Source of the DNA: Rhynchopus sp. YZ270_cl-10
Lineage: Eukaryota; Euglenozoa; Diplonemea; Diplonemida; Diplonemidae
DNA length: 64,000 nucleotides
Assembly: GCA_964035575.1 (NCBI GenBank)
Contig: OZ037855.1
Span: 930,001 to 994,000, forward strand
Direction: 5' to 3'
Within the stretch, counting starts at the first letter, position 1; the number at the start of each line of letters is the position of its first letter. Under the pieces are notes generated by a model. The model was given only the letters and a program-made list of their open reading frames with translations, had not been told where the DNA came from and made no database searches. The position numbers and the translations under genes were made by a program. Below are positions 1 to 8,805 of the stretch, piece by piece.

Positions 1-27
1 AAAAAAAAAAAAAAAAAAAAAAAAAAA
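1..27. repeat. Poly-A run at window edge
   Basis: Uninterrupted A run at the left border, followed by a short stretch sharing GTGGAGATTGCA with the tRNA-His-like repeats at 15338 and 46335. It could be the tail of a retroposed repeat lying outside the window. Confidence 0.8.
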
Positions 28-287
28 CAGTGGAGATTGCATGCAGGCTTTGCGCTAACTTCTGTCCTTTGTCCCGGGATTTTTGGATATTTTTGTGGTG
101 CGTTTTTTTCCTTTAGTTTTGTTTTCCTTTTTGAGACCGGGGTTTCCTTACTAAAACCAGAGGAATCTCATCGTTCAGAGTAAGAGTACTTTAGAGTGTT
201 TGCGCACACATGTGACCCCACCGTGGAGAGCAATCGGCTCGTGCAATCAAAAGAAAGCAGAGAAAAGGGAAAAATAAAAAGACAAAA

Positions 288-487
288 GTTGGGTACCGTG
301 CGCCTGCGGCGCTACCTGTTCCCAGTCAAAACACCACAATTTCATCTGAATTTGGGTTTTCAGACCTGAAAATGCCCCTCGTTAAGAGTATGGGTTCATA
401 TTTTGTGAAAATTTAAGTCACTAAAATTTTGTCCATTTTTCCGAATATGCCCCACCACAGCCCGGGATTGGCTCGGAAATGCCACAA
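288..487 (-). mobile_element. Diverged relative of the 39.35 kb Mutator-like element
   Basis: About 35 bases around the core GTGCGCCTGCGGCGC match, with roughly two or three mismatches, the reverse complement of about 39750-39785. Further on, the words TGTCCATTT and CCCCACCACAG recur in the same order as in the reverse complement of 39650-39700. No terminal repeats are recognisable here, so this is an old or partial copy. Confidence 0.5.
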
Positions 488-1340
488 AACACTGTTTTTT
501 CACCCCCTGACGCACAACTATTTGAGGTGCGTTTTTTTGGTCCCGAAACACGATTTTTCAGATTTTTTTCCAAAAGTTAGCGCGAAGCCTGATTGCATGG
601 AGCATGCACCTATGCTATTCTCTTCAATTTTTCAATAAAAGAAGAAAAATTACGATTCCACAGAAATCCACGAAAAAAAAGAAGACAAGAGAAAAAAAAG
701 ACACACCAACGTATCGAAAATGGCGACCTCCATTTTCTCCCAGTGTTTTTAGGAAAGCGAACATATTTTTACGAACACATTTTATTTTTAAATATTTGAC
801 GACAATTTCCCCCCCATATTTCTTAAAAAAAACCATTCAAACCCCCCCATATTTCACCTCTAACCTTTACGCATTTCCCGTCAATTTTTTCCCCCGACAT
901 TTTTTTTCTCGTTTTCTTTTCTTTTTTTTTTGCCGCACGCTCCCTTCTTCACCACCCATACCCCTTCCCATGGGCACTCATAGCCTCATTGCCTTTTCCC
1001 TACAAAAAAAGACAAAACAAAATCGATTTCCCTGATGAATTACTGCTGTTCCCCCTTCACCCCTTTCCCTTTACAGAGTAGCAAAAACAAAAAACAAAAA
1101 CAACAAAGTTGATACAAACTTTTTCAAACCCCTTTCCCTTTAATGCGATTCGAAGAAATACCTTCGTTTTTTTCCCCTCCAAACATGCGTTCAAACGTTC
1201 TGTCTATGATAGGTGCCCCGCTTTCTGACGATACATTTTGATTCTTTCAAAATTTATTTTTTCTTTTTTGAATGCAACCAAAAAAAAGGCACCGTTTTCG
1301 CAAATTTTTAGAGAGTGTATCCAAACCAATTTTTTTTTTT
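488..1340. other. AT-rich spacer, no gene seen
   Basis: Short homopolymers and C-rich runs. The open frames here are low in complexity (Phe, Lys and Pro runs) and overlap on both strands, so none is credible as a gene. Confidence 0.6.
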
Positions 1341-1373
1341 GGTGACTAAGCACTGCGAGGCTTAGAATCTTAC
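1341..1373 (+). repeat. Short interspersed repeat, family L (A-box-like)
   Basis: First of at least a dozen related copies. The consensus reads GGTGACTAAGCACGAGAGGC, then CTTAGGTTCATCTTACAAACC, usually ending in TTTTC and a T run. The 5' core in several copies (TGGCCGAGCAAGG, TAGCTAAGCGAGA) fits the pol III A-box consensus TRGYNNARNNGG, as in a tRNA D-arm. This copy abuts a family D repeat on the same strand. Confidence 0.6.
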
Positions 1374-1381
1374 AAAAAAAT

Positions 1382-1446
1382 ATAGTATAGTGGAGTTCAT
1401 CCTCGGGTGTCAACACTAATACAACCAAGTTTTCAAAAAAGAAAAA
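1382..1446 (+). repeat. Short interspersed repeat, family D (tRNA-Asp 5'-half-like)
   Basis: Contains TAGTATAGTGGAGTTCATCC then TCGGGTGTCAACAC and an A-rich tail. Eukaryotic tRNA-Asp carries TAGTATAGTGG in its D-arm and CTGTCAC in its GUC anticodon loop at comparable spacing, so the repeat resembles a 5' tRNA half with a tail. Other copies lie at about 31921, 34785, 40154, 40236 and 44634. The tRNA origin is inferred from recall of the tRNA sequence. Confidence 0.6.
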
Positions 1447-2070
1447 ACCTTTTCTCTTAGGTGAATATAGTACGGGTTTAGGTTCTTCTAATATTTTTTC
1501 TTCTTTTTTTCCCCCCCTCTCAAAGACTTCCTTTGCGCAGCTACAAAACTATATTTTTTTTTCCCCTTCATTTCCTTTACCCTCTCTCTGGGAGACCTTT
1601 TTTGTCTTCCCTCTAGCAAAGGGATAGTGGTAAGGGAAAAATTGGGGAGAAAAAAAAAAATACTGTAGCCTGCCCTCATTGATGTTCTGCTACGCAAAAA
1701 AAAAAATCTGCGTACCCCCCCTCCCTCTTTCCTCCCCCCTCGCCCCGCCCCCCCGCCCCCCGACCCCTCTCAAAAAATCCCATTCTTTTTTTGCTGATCA
1801 AAACAGAAATAAAGCACCGCAGTATTCTTTTTCTCACATTTTCTTCCTCATCATCATCATCCTCCTCCTCCTCCCTTCTCTTTCTCCCTCAACCACTTCA
1901 GAAATAATACACCCTCTCTCTCCCTCACCCTCTCTCCCTCTCTCCCTCTTACATTTTTGATAAATCTTGAAAACAATCAGCCAACAACCAGGTGGTCCAG
2001 CTGTCATTATCTCTTTGAATTTTAATTTAGTGGAATTTAAGGAATTTGAGGAATTTAAGGAATCCACACA
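1447..2070 (+). promoter_or_regulatory. Upstream region of the cyclophilin gene with pyrimidine tract
   Basis: A C/T-rich stretch at about 1838-1952 contains CAT/CCT triplet runs and TCTCCC runs. It is followed by four imperfect GGAATTTRA units at 2031-2062 just before the start codon. Comparable C/T tracts precede the methyltransferase, adhesin and SOD-like genes, so a shared promoter or 5'UTR feature is possible. Function is inferred. Confidence 0.35.
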
Positions 2071-2940
2071 ATGGGAAGAGAATGGACAGGGTCTCCCCTC
2101 CCTGCACTTTCAGAGGAGGAGCAGAAGCGGTGGGTGGAGATAGCCGAGCGGCGAGAGAGGGAACAGCAGAACTACGCACGGTCTCAGAAGTCCACTGGAA
2201 GCGAGCTGACCAACCCAAAATGCTACGTGGACATATCCATTGGGAGCATGCCCATTGGGCGGCTCAATGTTGAGCTGTACAGCGATGTCACCCCGCTTGC
2301 TGCTGAGAACTTTCGCGGTCTTTGCACCGGAGAGTACGGCCACACCCGAGACGGCGTCAAACTCGATTTCATCGACAGCATCTTCCACCTCGTCCACCCC
2401 AGCGGGCGTCGTGGTGGCGGCAGCATCGTAGGAGGCGACATCTCATGCTATGTAGGATCGGGCGGTGCCTCGGTATACGGCTCGCCCTTCCCCGATGAAG
2501 GGTTCAAACACCGCCATACAGGCCCAGGGTTGCTTTCCATGGATTCGCAGGGGCCCAATAATAACACATCGAGGTTCAGTATCACGACAGCAAAGTGCCC
2601 GCATTTGGATTATAAGAATGTGGTGTTCGGGAAGGTGACCGATGGGTTGGCAGTGATAGAACGAATGGAGCAGGTCGACCTCGAACCCAATTCATCACCA
2701 AAACAAGAGATCCGTGTAACATTCTGTGGACAACAAAACCGAACCGTACCCTACGTCCCAGACGATACAGCAACCTGGCGTCTGGCAGATGAGGAAAATG
2801 AAGTAGAAGTCTCGCGGGAAAATGAAAATGATAATGAAAACGAAAATGAAGAAGACAAAGCCCCCTCCAACGACTCCGATAGGTCCAGCGGCGTACCAGG
2901 GTCCGAGCAGAGTGAGGAAGGAGCGGAGGAAGAGACCTAA
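2071..2940 (+). CDS. Cyclophilin-like protein, probably catalytically inactive
   Basis: A 289-residue single-exon protein with a cyclophilin-type peptidyl-prolyl isomerase fold at about residues 50-225. The family motifs AENFRGLCTGE, HTGPGLLSM and NVVFGKV are present. Against human CypA several active-site positions differ: the FHR arginine (R55) is Leu at about 110, the CQGGD glutamine (Q63) is Val at about 120, F113 is Ser at about 170, and W121 and H126 are His178 and Asn183. The fold is kept but prolyl isomerase activity is unlikely; a binding or scaffold role is inferred. The N-terminal ~45 residues are Glu/Arg-rich. The tail from about 247 is a low-complexity acidic Asn/Glu stretch. The start is the first ATG after the GGAATTTRA repeats. 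The next gene begins 182 bp downstream on the same strand. Confidence 0.9.
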   Translation: MGREWTGSPLPALSEEEQKRWVEIAERREREQQNYARSQKSTGSELTNPKCYVDISIGSMPIGRLNVELYSDVTPLAAENFRGLCTGEYGHTRDGVKLDFIDSIFHLVHPSGRRGGGSIVGGDISCYVGSGGASVYGSPFPDEGFKHRHTGPGLLSMDSQGPNNNTSRFSITTAKCPHLDYKNVVFGKVTDGLAVIERMEQVDLEPNSSPKQEIRVTFCGQQNRTVPYVPDDTATWRLADEENEVEVSRENENDNENENEEDKAPSNDSDRSSGVPGSEQSEEGAEEET

Positions 2941-3122
2941 CCTTTTTTTCTACCCCCCTTTTTTTGAAGTATTATTGCACTTACACCACTACCACTTACA
3001 TATGGAGATTCTTCAAAAAGAAACATATCGGGAGCATACTTTTTCCATAAAACAATATTTCCAATACCCAAATTCACTTTATCCTTTTTCAGATATCCAA
3101 AACCAAACAAAAGCAAAAAACA

Positions 3123-6100
3123 ATGTCAACAATTCGTTTTGAGGACTTGGGTAAGCCCATCCAGCAGCTTCTGCTGGGACTGAAGGGAGGTTACACCGAT
3201 GATGACATGTCCCTTATGGAGTACGTCTCTGTCAAGGACATGGCCAAGGTATGACACACGCAAGCACCACACATACGTATCCTCTTACTCTTTCTAATCC
3301 AACCACAACACGCCCTCCCTCCCTCCCTCCTTCCCACAGATTTACAACGACCTGAACGCGCAGAAGAAGGCTGAGACCATCTGGAAGGAGTTGAAGAAGG
3401 AGCTGAAGAAGCGTAAGGTTGAGCTGGAAACCGCCGAGGACAAGATCTCTGAGGTACATTTTTCACCTCCACTACACATTTCATCACATTCTCTAATCAG
3501 CGTCTCAAATCATACACCACCACATCCCCCCCTTTTTTTCTAAATTTTTTTTCTAAATACAGAACATAAATGAGGTGGCGAATATCCAGGCGCAGCTTGA
3601 GAAGAACCGGGAAGAGGAGGAGGAAGAGGAGCGTGAGAAGGAGGCACGGAGGGCACGTAAAAAGGAGAAGAAGGAGAAGCGGCTGCGCGAGGCGTTGGAG
3701 GCGGAGGAGAGACAGGCGGAGGAGGAGGCGAAGATTGCCGATGAGGAGGACAGACTGAAGCGTAAGGCTGAGCGCAAGAAGCGTCAGGCCGAGCTTGAGG
3801 CGGCTGCTGAGGAAGAAGCGGCAGCGGAAGAGGCACGTCTGGCAGAGGAGAAGAAAGAAAAGAAGGCCGAGAAGAAGCGTCTGAAGGCAAAGGCAGAGCT
3901 TCTCCGCAAAGAGCAGGAGGACCTTGAAGAGGCAATGAAGCTCAAGAAGCAGAAGGGAAAGACCTCCCAGGCAAGCCAGTGGACCAGCTACGTCAAGGAC
4001 CACCCGCTCGAGTTCGGAGCGGAGGATGTATGTCAAAAAATGCTTTCAAAAAAGGGATCAGAGAGGAAATGGAGGGTAAAAGAATCTCAAAAAAGGGGGT
4101 TTTTTTTGAAAAAATATGAAAATATTTGAAAATAGAATAGAATGGAATAAGGTGCTTTGCAGAGTGCCCATTTTGTTTTTCCTTATGGATCTATAAAACC
4201 CTTTCATTTTTATAACAGCTCGGTGAGGATGTGATTGAACAGAAGTCTGTGGTCCGTGAGTCCCGTGGACCCCCTAAGGACTTCTTGAAGATCAAGGGAG
4301 TCAAGATCCCCACAGTGGAGGAACGTGAGGAGGAGAAGGGGGCGGCGTTCTACAAGATGGTTGTGTACTTGAACCAGGGAAGCCCTGTGGAGGTCGAGCG
4401 GAGGTACAGCCAATTTAACGACATGAAGGCGAAGCTGGGAGGTACGCTTGAGGTGGTTGACGCGCCCTTCCCGGGCAAGACCATCCTGAAGGTCAAGGGA
4501 GCAGCGCTGGACAAACGTCGTGAGGACCTGGAGATCTGGCTGAACACGGTGATCAAGAAGCTCGCCACCACCAGATCCTACGCAGGTGTCCAGCTCGACT
4601 CGAAACAACAGGTATATTTTATTGAAAAAAAGGACCATCTGACCAAAGGATTTGGAGAGAAGATGTTATTTCGTCATACAGTGTGACACAGAATTAATGG
4701 CCGATGAAGACATTTTATAAAAAAACGGCAAATTTTGACAAGGACATATTCAAAACACCCCCAAAACATAAAATATTTACGCCCAGGAACACAATAAAAG
4801 CAAAAATATAATGGTTAAGGGTAAAGTGAACACTGAGGCCACGAGGGAAGGGTTGCGCCTACAGGCAGCGTCGCTAGTCGTTGTTGGCGGTAAGAGCCAT
4901 GATGAGGTGGCGGAGTTGCTGAACGTTGCGAAGAGGAGTTTGGGTAGGTGGGTGAAGGAGTACCGCGCTGGAGAGCGGAATTTTTCGGACCGTTAAGAAT
5001 AGGGTGGTTAGACACATGCGGGGCAAGCGGTTTCAGTCTTGCAGGAAAGTAGCGTCGCGACTACAGATTTCGAGGGAGAGTGTCCGCAGGTGCCTGAAGG
5101 AGAAGGGGCTGAAGCCCGTTCAAACGAAGAGCAAACCAAAGCTCTCGGAAAAGAACATCACTGCCCGGATAGAGTTTGCTGAAACGCATCGAAACACCGA
5201 CTGGTCAAAGGTGATGTTCACCGATGAAAAAGACTTTTGGCTTTTTTCTCGGGTGAGCAAGAAGAACGATGTTGTCTGGGTTGCAGATGGTGATGAGCCG
5301 CCCCCAACCGTTGATAAGGTCAGGGCTACGCAGAAGGTTCACGTCTGGGGAGGAATCACCACCAGAGGTAAGACGAAGCTCTATTTCTATGACGGTGCTC
5401 TCAATGCAGAGAAGTACCGTACGCTCGTCTTACAGAAAGCGCTCAAAGAAATAAAAGAACTCCTGCCTGACAGTAGCTACACGTTTCAGCAGGATGGGGC
5501 ACCCTGCCACACTGCGAACGTTACTCAAGCATTCCTCTCCTCCCAACCTTTCTCGTTCCTCCCTAAAGCTGACTGGCCAGGCAACTCCCCTGATCTCAAT
5601 CCTATTGAGAACCTGTGGGCCAAGCTGCAGACTGCAGTCAACGAACGGGAGCCCAAAGACGTGTCAGCACTTAAACGTGCCATCAACAAGGAATGGTCCA
5701 AGATGGACAATAGCTTCGTTGCACGTTACATCATGTCAATGCCACGACGCCTAGACGCAGTTCGCAATTCCAACGGAATGCACACAAAATACTAATGCAT
5801 GCTCTATTTATTTTTGTGCACCCACTCGTTTGTACTGCTACACTGTATTTTTTTTTTTTACACATACACCCTTTTTTACCAAAAAGGGATATTTCCATGT
5901 TAATATTTTCCCCACACACACACTTTTCATACACGGCCAGTTGAAAATGCAATGAAATGAGTCAAATTTTGCCTATTTTTTAGAATAATATAACAATTTT
6001 TACAAAATGTCGTCATCGGCCATTAATTCTGTGTCACACTGTATTTGTACTTTGTATTTACGCAAAAAGCTGTTGTAAATAATAATGCAACTTTAAAAAA

Positions 6101-6512
6101 CATATACACACACAGCTCCGTGGTGACGCAGCTCGCGCAGAGGCAGAAAGACAACGTATGGGGCAGGCCGCCGTATCCAGGGTATGTACAGATAAAACGA
6201 ATTTTTTTCTCTCTTTCCTCCGCTCGGGTTTTCTCAAACCTTCATGCACCTAGGTATATTGTCAGGTTTTTAGGTACATTTAGTGCACCCTATTATACCA
6301 TCTATTCAGTAGAATAGTTAGTATATGAAACAAGGTTTTGTATTTTACGTCACCCTTTTTTTGATACCCACCCAGAACGGCGCATTTTCTAATCTTTCAA
6401 GCCTTTTGTGGGTGATTTAGTACTTTGTCACACTTGCATAATATATTTAAAAAAACCACACAACACCACCATACAGCAAGCGCTGTACGACTTCTGTGGC
6501 ATCACCGAATGA
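3123..6512 (+). CDS. Coiled-coil / PX-domain protein, six exons
   Basis: Exons by splice signals: 3123-3248, 3340-3453, 3563-4027, 4219-4611, 6116-6181 and 6477-6512. Together they give 399 residues and a TGA stop. All five introns are phase 0, with donors GTATGA, GTACAT, GTATGT, GTATAT and GTATGT and CAG acceptors. Residues ~1-75 are a helical N-terminus. Residues ~80-230 are a Lys/Glu/Arg/Ala-rich continuous helix or coiled coil. Residues ~255-365 match a PX (phosphoinositide-binding) domain through RRYSQFNDMKAKL, FPGKTIL and RREDLEIWLNTV, so membrane or lipid association is likely. The short C-terminus ends in YDFCGITE. Intron 4 (4612-6115) contains a whole mobile element; without it the intron would be about 140 bp, close to its siblings. 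The domain call is by motif and no specific orthologue is recognised. Confidence 0.85.
4677..4716 (+). repeat. Left inverted end and TA duplication of the mariner element
   Basis: TA at 4677-4678 followed by the 38-bp terminal repeat. The partner at 6004-6043 differs by one base in the TGAAGAC/TGACGAC word. Confidence 0.9.
4679..6041 (+). mobile_element. Tc1/mariner-type DNA transposon inside an intron
   Basis: The 1363-bp element is bounded by 38-bp inverted ends (4679-4716 and 6004-6041) that differ at one position. They start CAGTGTGACACAGAATTAAT. The ends are flanked by TA on both sides (4677-4678 and 6042-6043), the hallmark target duplication of the superfamily. A weaker continuation of the inverted ends shares GGCAAA and TTTGAC. 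It lies in the same orientation as the host gene, in intron 4 of the PX gene. The near-perfect ends suggest a fairly recent insertion. Confidence 0.95.
4811..5795 (+). pseudogene. Tc1/mariner transposase, DD37E type, one frameshift
   Basis: Two open segments cover one transposase. Codons from 4811 to 4996 give an N-terminal helix-turn-helix piece containing SHDEVAELLNVAKRSLGRW. The segment from about 5004 to 5795 holds a second HTH (KVASRLQISRESVRR) and the catalytic domain. Catalytic residues seen are Asp in FTDEKDF, Asp in QQDGAPCHTA and Glu in DLNPIENLW. Thirty-seven residues separate the last two, so the signature is DD37E rather than the DD34E of classical Tc1. The frames are offset by one base near the AATTTTTCGG run at about 4979-4988, where a single indel probably broke an otherwise well-preserved gene. 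As it stands the element would not make full-length transposase. Confidence 0.88.
6004..6043 (-). repeat. Right inverted end and TA duplication of the mariner element
   Basis: Reverse complement of the left end with one mismatch, followed directly by TA at 6042-6043. Confidence 0.9.
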
Positions 6513-7445
6513 TGACTGCACCCACCCATGTTGATCCCGCACCCCCACCCGTCCCCTTCTCTTGTTGTGTGGCGCCTTATAACTCTACGCTCTCCTCTCG
6601 CACTGAATTTTTTAAAGTTCATCTTTCTCTTTTTCCCTTATTTTTTCGTGGTTTGTTTATGTTGTTCATTTGTTATGGGGCATAGTACCCCCCCTCCCCC
6701 TATAGCCAAACCACATTGCTCGAAAAAGAGGCATGTGAATTGTTGGCTCAAAAATTGCTATCAACGTTTTTTTGTTTTTGAAGCTTCTTGAACCTTGGTG
6801 TGACCTTTTTTTTATGAGAGAAAAAAAACAAAATTATCGAAACTGTTGGCTCCCTTCAGATGACTCATGTATATGGTACAGTCCGTGGCCCCCAAAAAAA
6901 AGGTAGCCTTTGATGTTTAAGGGCGATCATTTTAGATAGGTTTCTACTCGAAATTTTTTTATGATTTTGTCTTTGAACTCAGAATGTGATGCGGGGGGTT
7001 TTGCGGACTGTGCCATTATTAGGTTTTCTTTTTGTGAGTCGTGTTTTTTCCCCCTCTTCTCTCAAATGTTCAATAGTACCGTTTCTCTAACTTTTACATT
7101 TGTTTGACTCAGCCGTGACAGTCTTAGTGCTCAGGCTTGGTTACACTATGGGACAGGTTCCGCACAGACAGGCTGTGGTACTTTTTGAGGCGTTATTTTT
7201 CAGCTCTTTCAGGGTTCACGTACCGATATTTTCCTTTTTTTTTTTTTTGAAAAGTTGTTATTCATCAACGCATCCGAGCAACAAACCAGCAGGATAGAGT
7301 GTGTGCGTTTAAAATAAACACCAAAAAAAAACGTCAATAACGAGAAAAAAAATAAAAAACACGGTCACAAATACCGATCACTCGAGGCAGAATGGAGCCC
7401 TAGTTTTCCCTCATTGTATTCCCCCAACCACCCCACCCCCCCACG
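6513..7445. other. Spacer, nothing recognised
   Basis: T-rich spacer with scattered A and T runs. No conserved coding, tRNA-like or terminal-repeat signal was found. Confidence 0.5.
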
Positions 7446-7627
7446 ACACAGTGCGGTAGTCAGCAAAATGACAACCCAAATAATATGTCATATGACAAAC
7501 CCTCGTTGACATTCCCTAAGGGTTATTAGCAACCCAAAAAATGACTGTCGCAAAAGGCATTTCGTATGCAATAAGGTTTGTACATGATATGGTATTTGGT
7601 GTCAATTTGCTGACTACCGCACCGTGT
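7446..7627. mobile_element. 182-bp MITE-like inverted-repeat element
   Basis: The ends read ACACAGTGCGGTAGTCAGCA and, in reverse complement, ACACGGTGCGGTAGTCAGCA. The similarity continues for about 40 bp with few mismatches (AAATGACA, CCAAATA). The word AACCACCCCACCC lies a few bases outside the left end and immediately outside the right end. It may be a target duplication, though it is low in complexity. There is no coding capacity, so it is a non-autonomous DNA element of unknown family. Confidence 0.75.
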
Positions 7628-8805
7628 AACCACCCCACCCGCCCGCCCGACCCCCTCCAAAAAACACCCCCCCAATGGCTTATCCTCTCTCTGCATAAGG
7701 CACAGGAACAGAAATTTTCCCCCCAAAAAATAAATTCTTGCATCTACAAAAAAAACGAATTATGCACGGAAGCCAAGGATTAGTTGTTTTGTGTTTTAGG
7801 TTTGCGATGTGTTTTAACATCAGATAGCACTCTCCTTCCCCTTTTTTTTGTGTACGGAGGCAAAACAGAAATGTTGAGGATCATTTTACCCAACTTTTCT
7901 TCTATGATTCCCCCCCTTTTTTTTTGCATTCATCCCCCATCCATGGGAAGCCAAAATTGGGTGAACGGCAGTTGCGTTTTAATAAAACGGACAGGAAAAA
8001 AAAAAAAGCTCAAAATTTGAGAGAGATATGGGCATCTACAGGTTTACCCATATTCAGTTTTCTTAGATGCACACAAACCGCTATCAGGGGGTGGACCAGT
8101 TGGCAACTGTATTGTAGTCTTTCCTCCTCCCTGACATCGAGCCTTCCCTCACCCCTCACCTCCCCAAATGATTTGCAACAAAACCTTCCCAAATCCCCCC
8201 ATACAGTTTAGTGAAATGTCTTTATTGTCTGTGTTCTGTTTTGTGTTACTGCCTTGCCCTAAATATTTGCGTCAAAGCAACAACAGTTGGGAGTGGAGAA
8301 AAAAAAAGGTGGCAAAAAAAAGCAAAAAAAACTGCACTCTCCCAACAGTTTTTCAAAACGAAGAGAAAAAAAAAATACGAATCAAGAGAGATGGTAACTT
8401 TAGACCTTTTTTTAGTGTCTATTTGGCCTTCGTATTTTTAGAGATAAAAATCTGCTAGTGAGGCTTCATCTTTCAAGTTATTATTTTTTTTTTTTTTTGA
8501 GGGAGGTCTCAGGCAGGTTGTTCATCACCCCATATGGAGAGAGGGTGGGACGCAAACAAAAAAAAACAAAATATTTTCCAAAAAAAAAAAAACGTCATCT
8601 CGAGTGCAAAACAACCACCCACAAAGAAAAAAGAAAATAAAGTTTCTCCTCTTCCCTATTTTCCCAATCCTCTCAAGGTTTCTTTTATTCTGTTTAGTGG
8701 ATGTCTCTTTCATCCCCGATCCATCATCTCCTTTTTTCTCCACCTTAGCCACCCCTTTACAGAGTACACTACCTTTTTGTTTTTGGCTTTCTTCTCCTCC
8801 CGACA
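7628..8805. other. Kinesin upstream spacer
   Basis: AT-rich with many A runs and no gene. The last 150 bp before the kinesin start are enriched in TCTCC/CCTC words, as at the other gene starts in the window. Confidence 0.45.
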
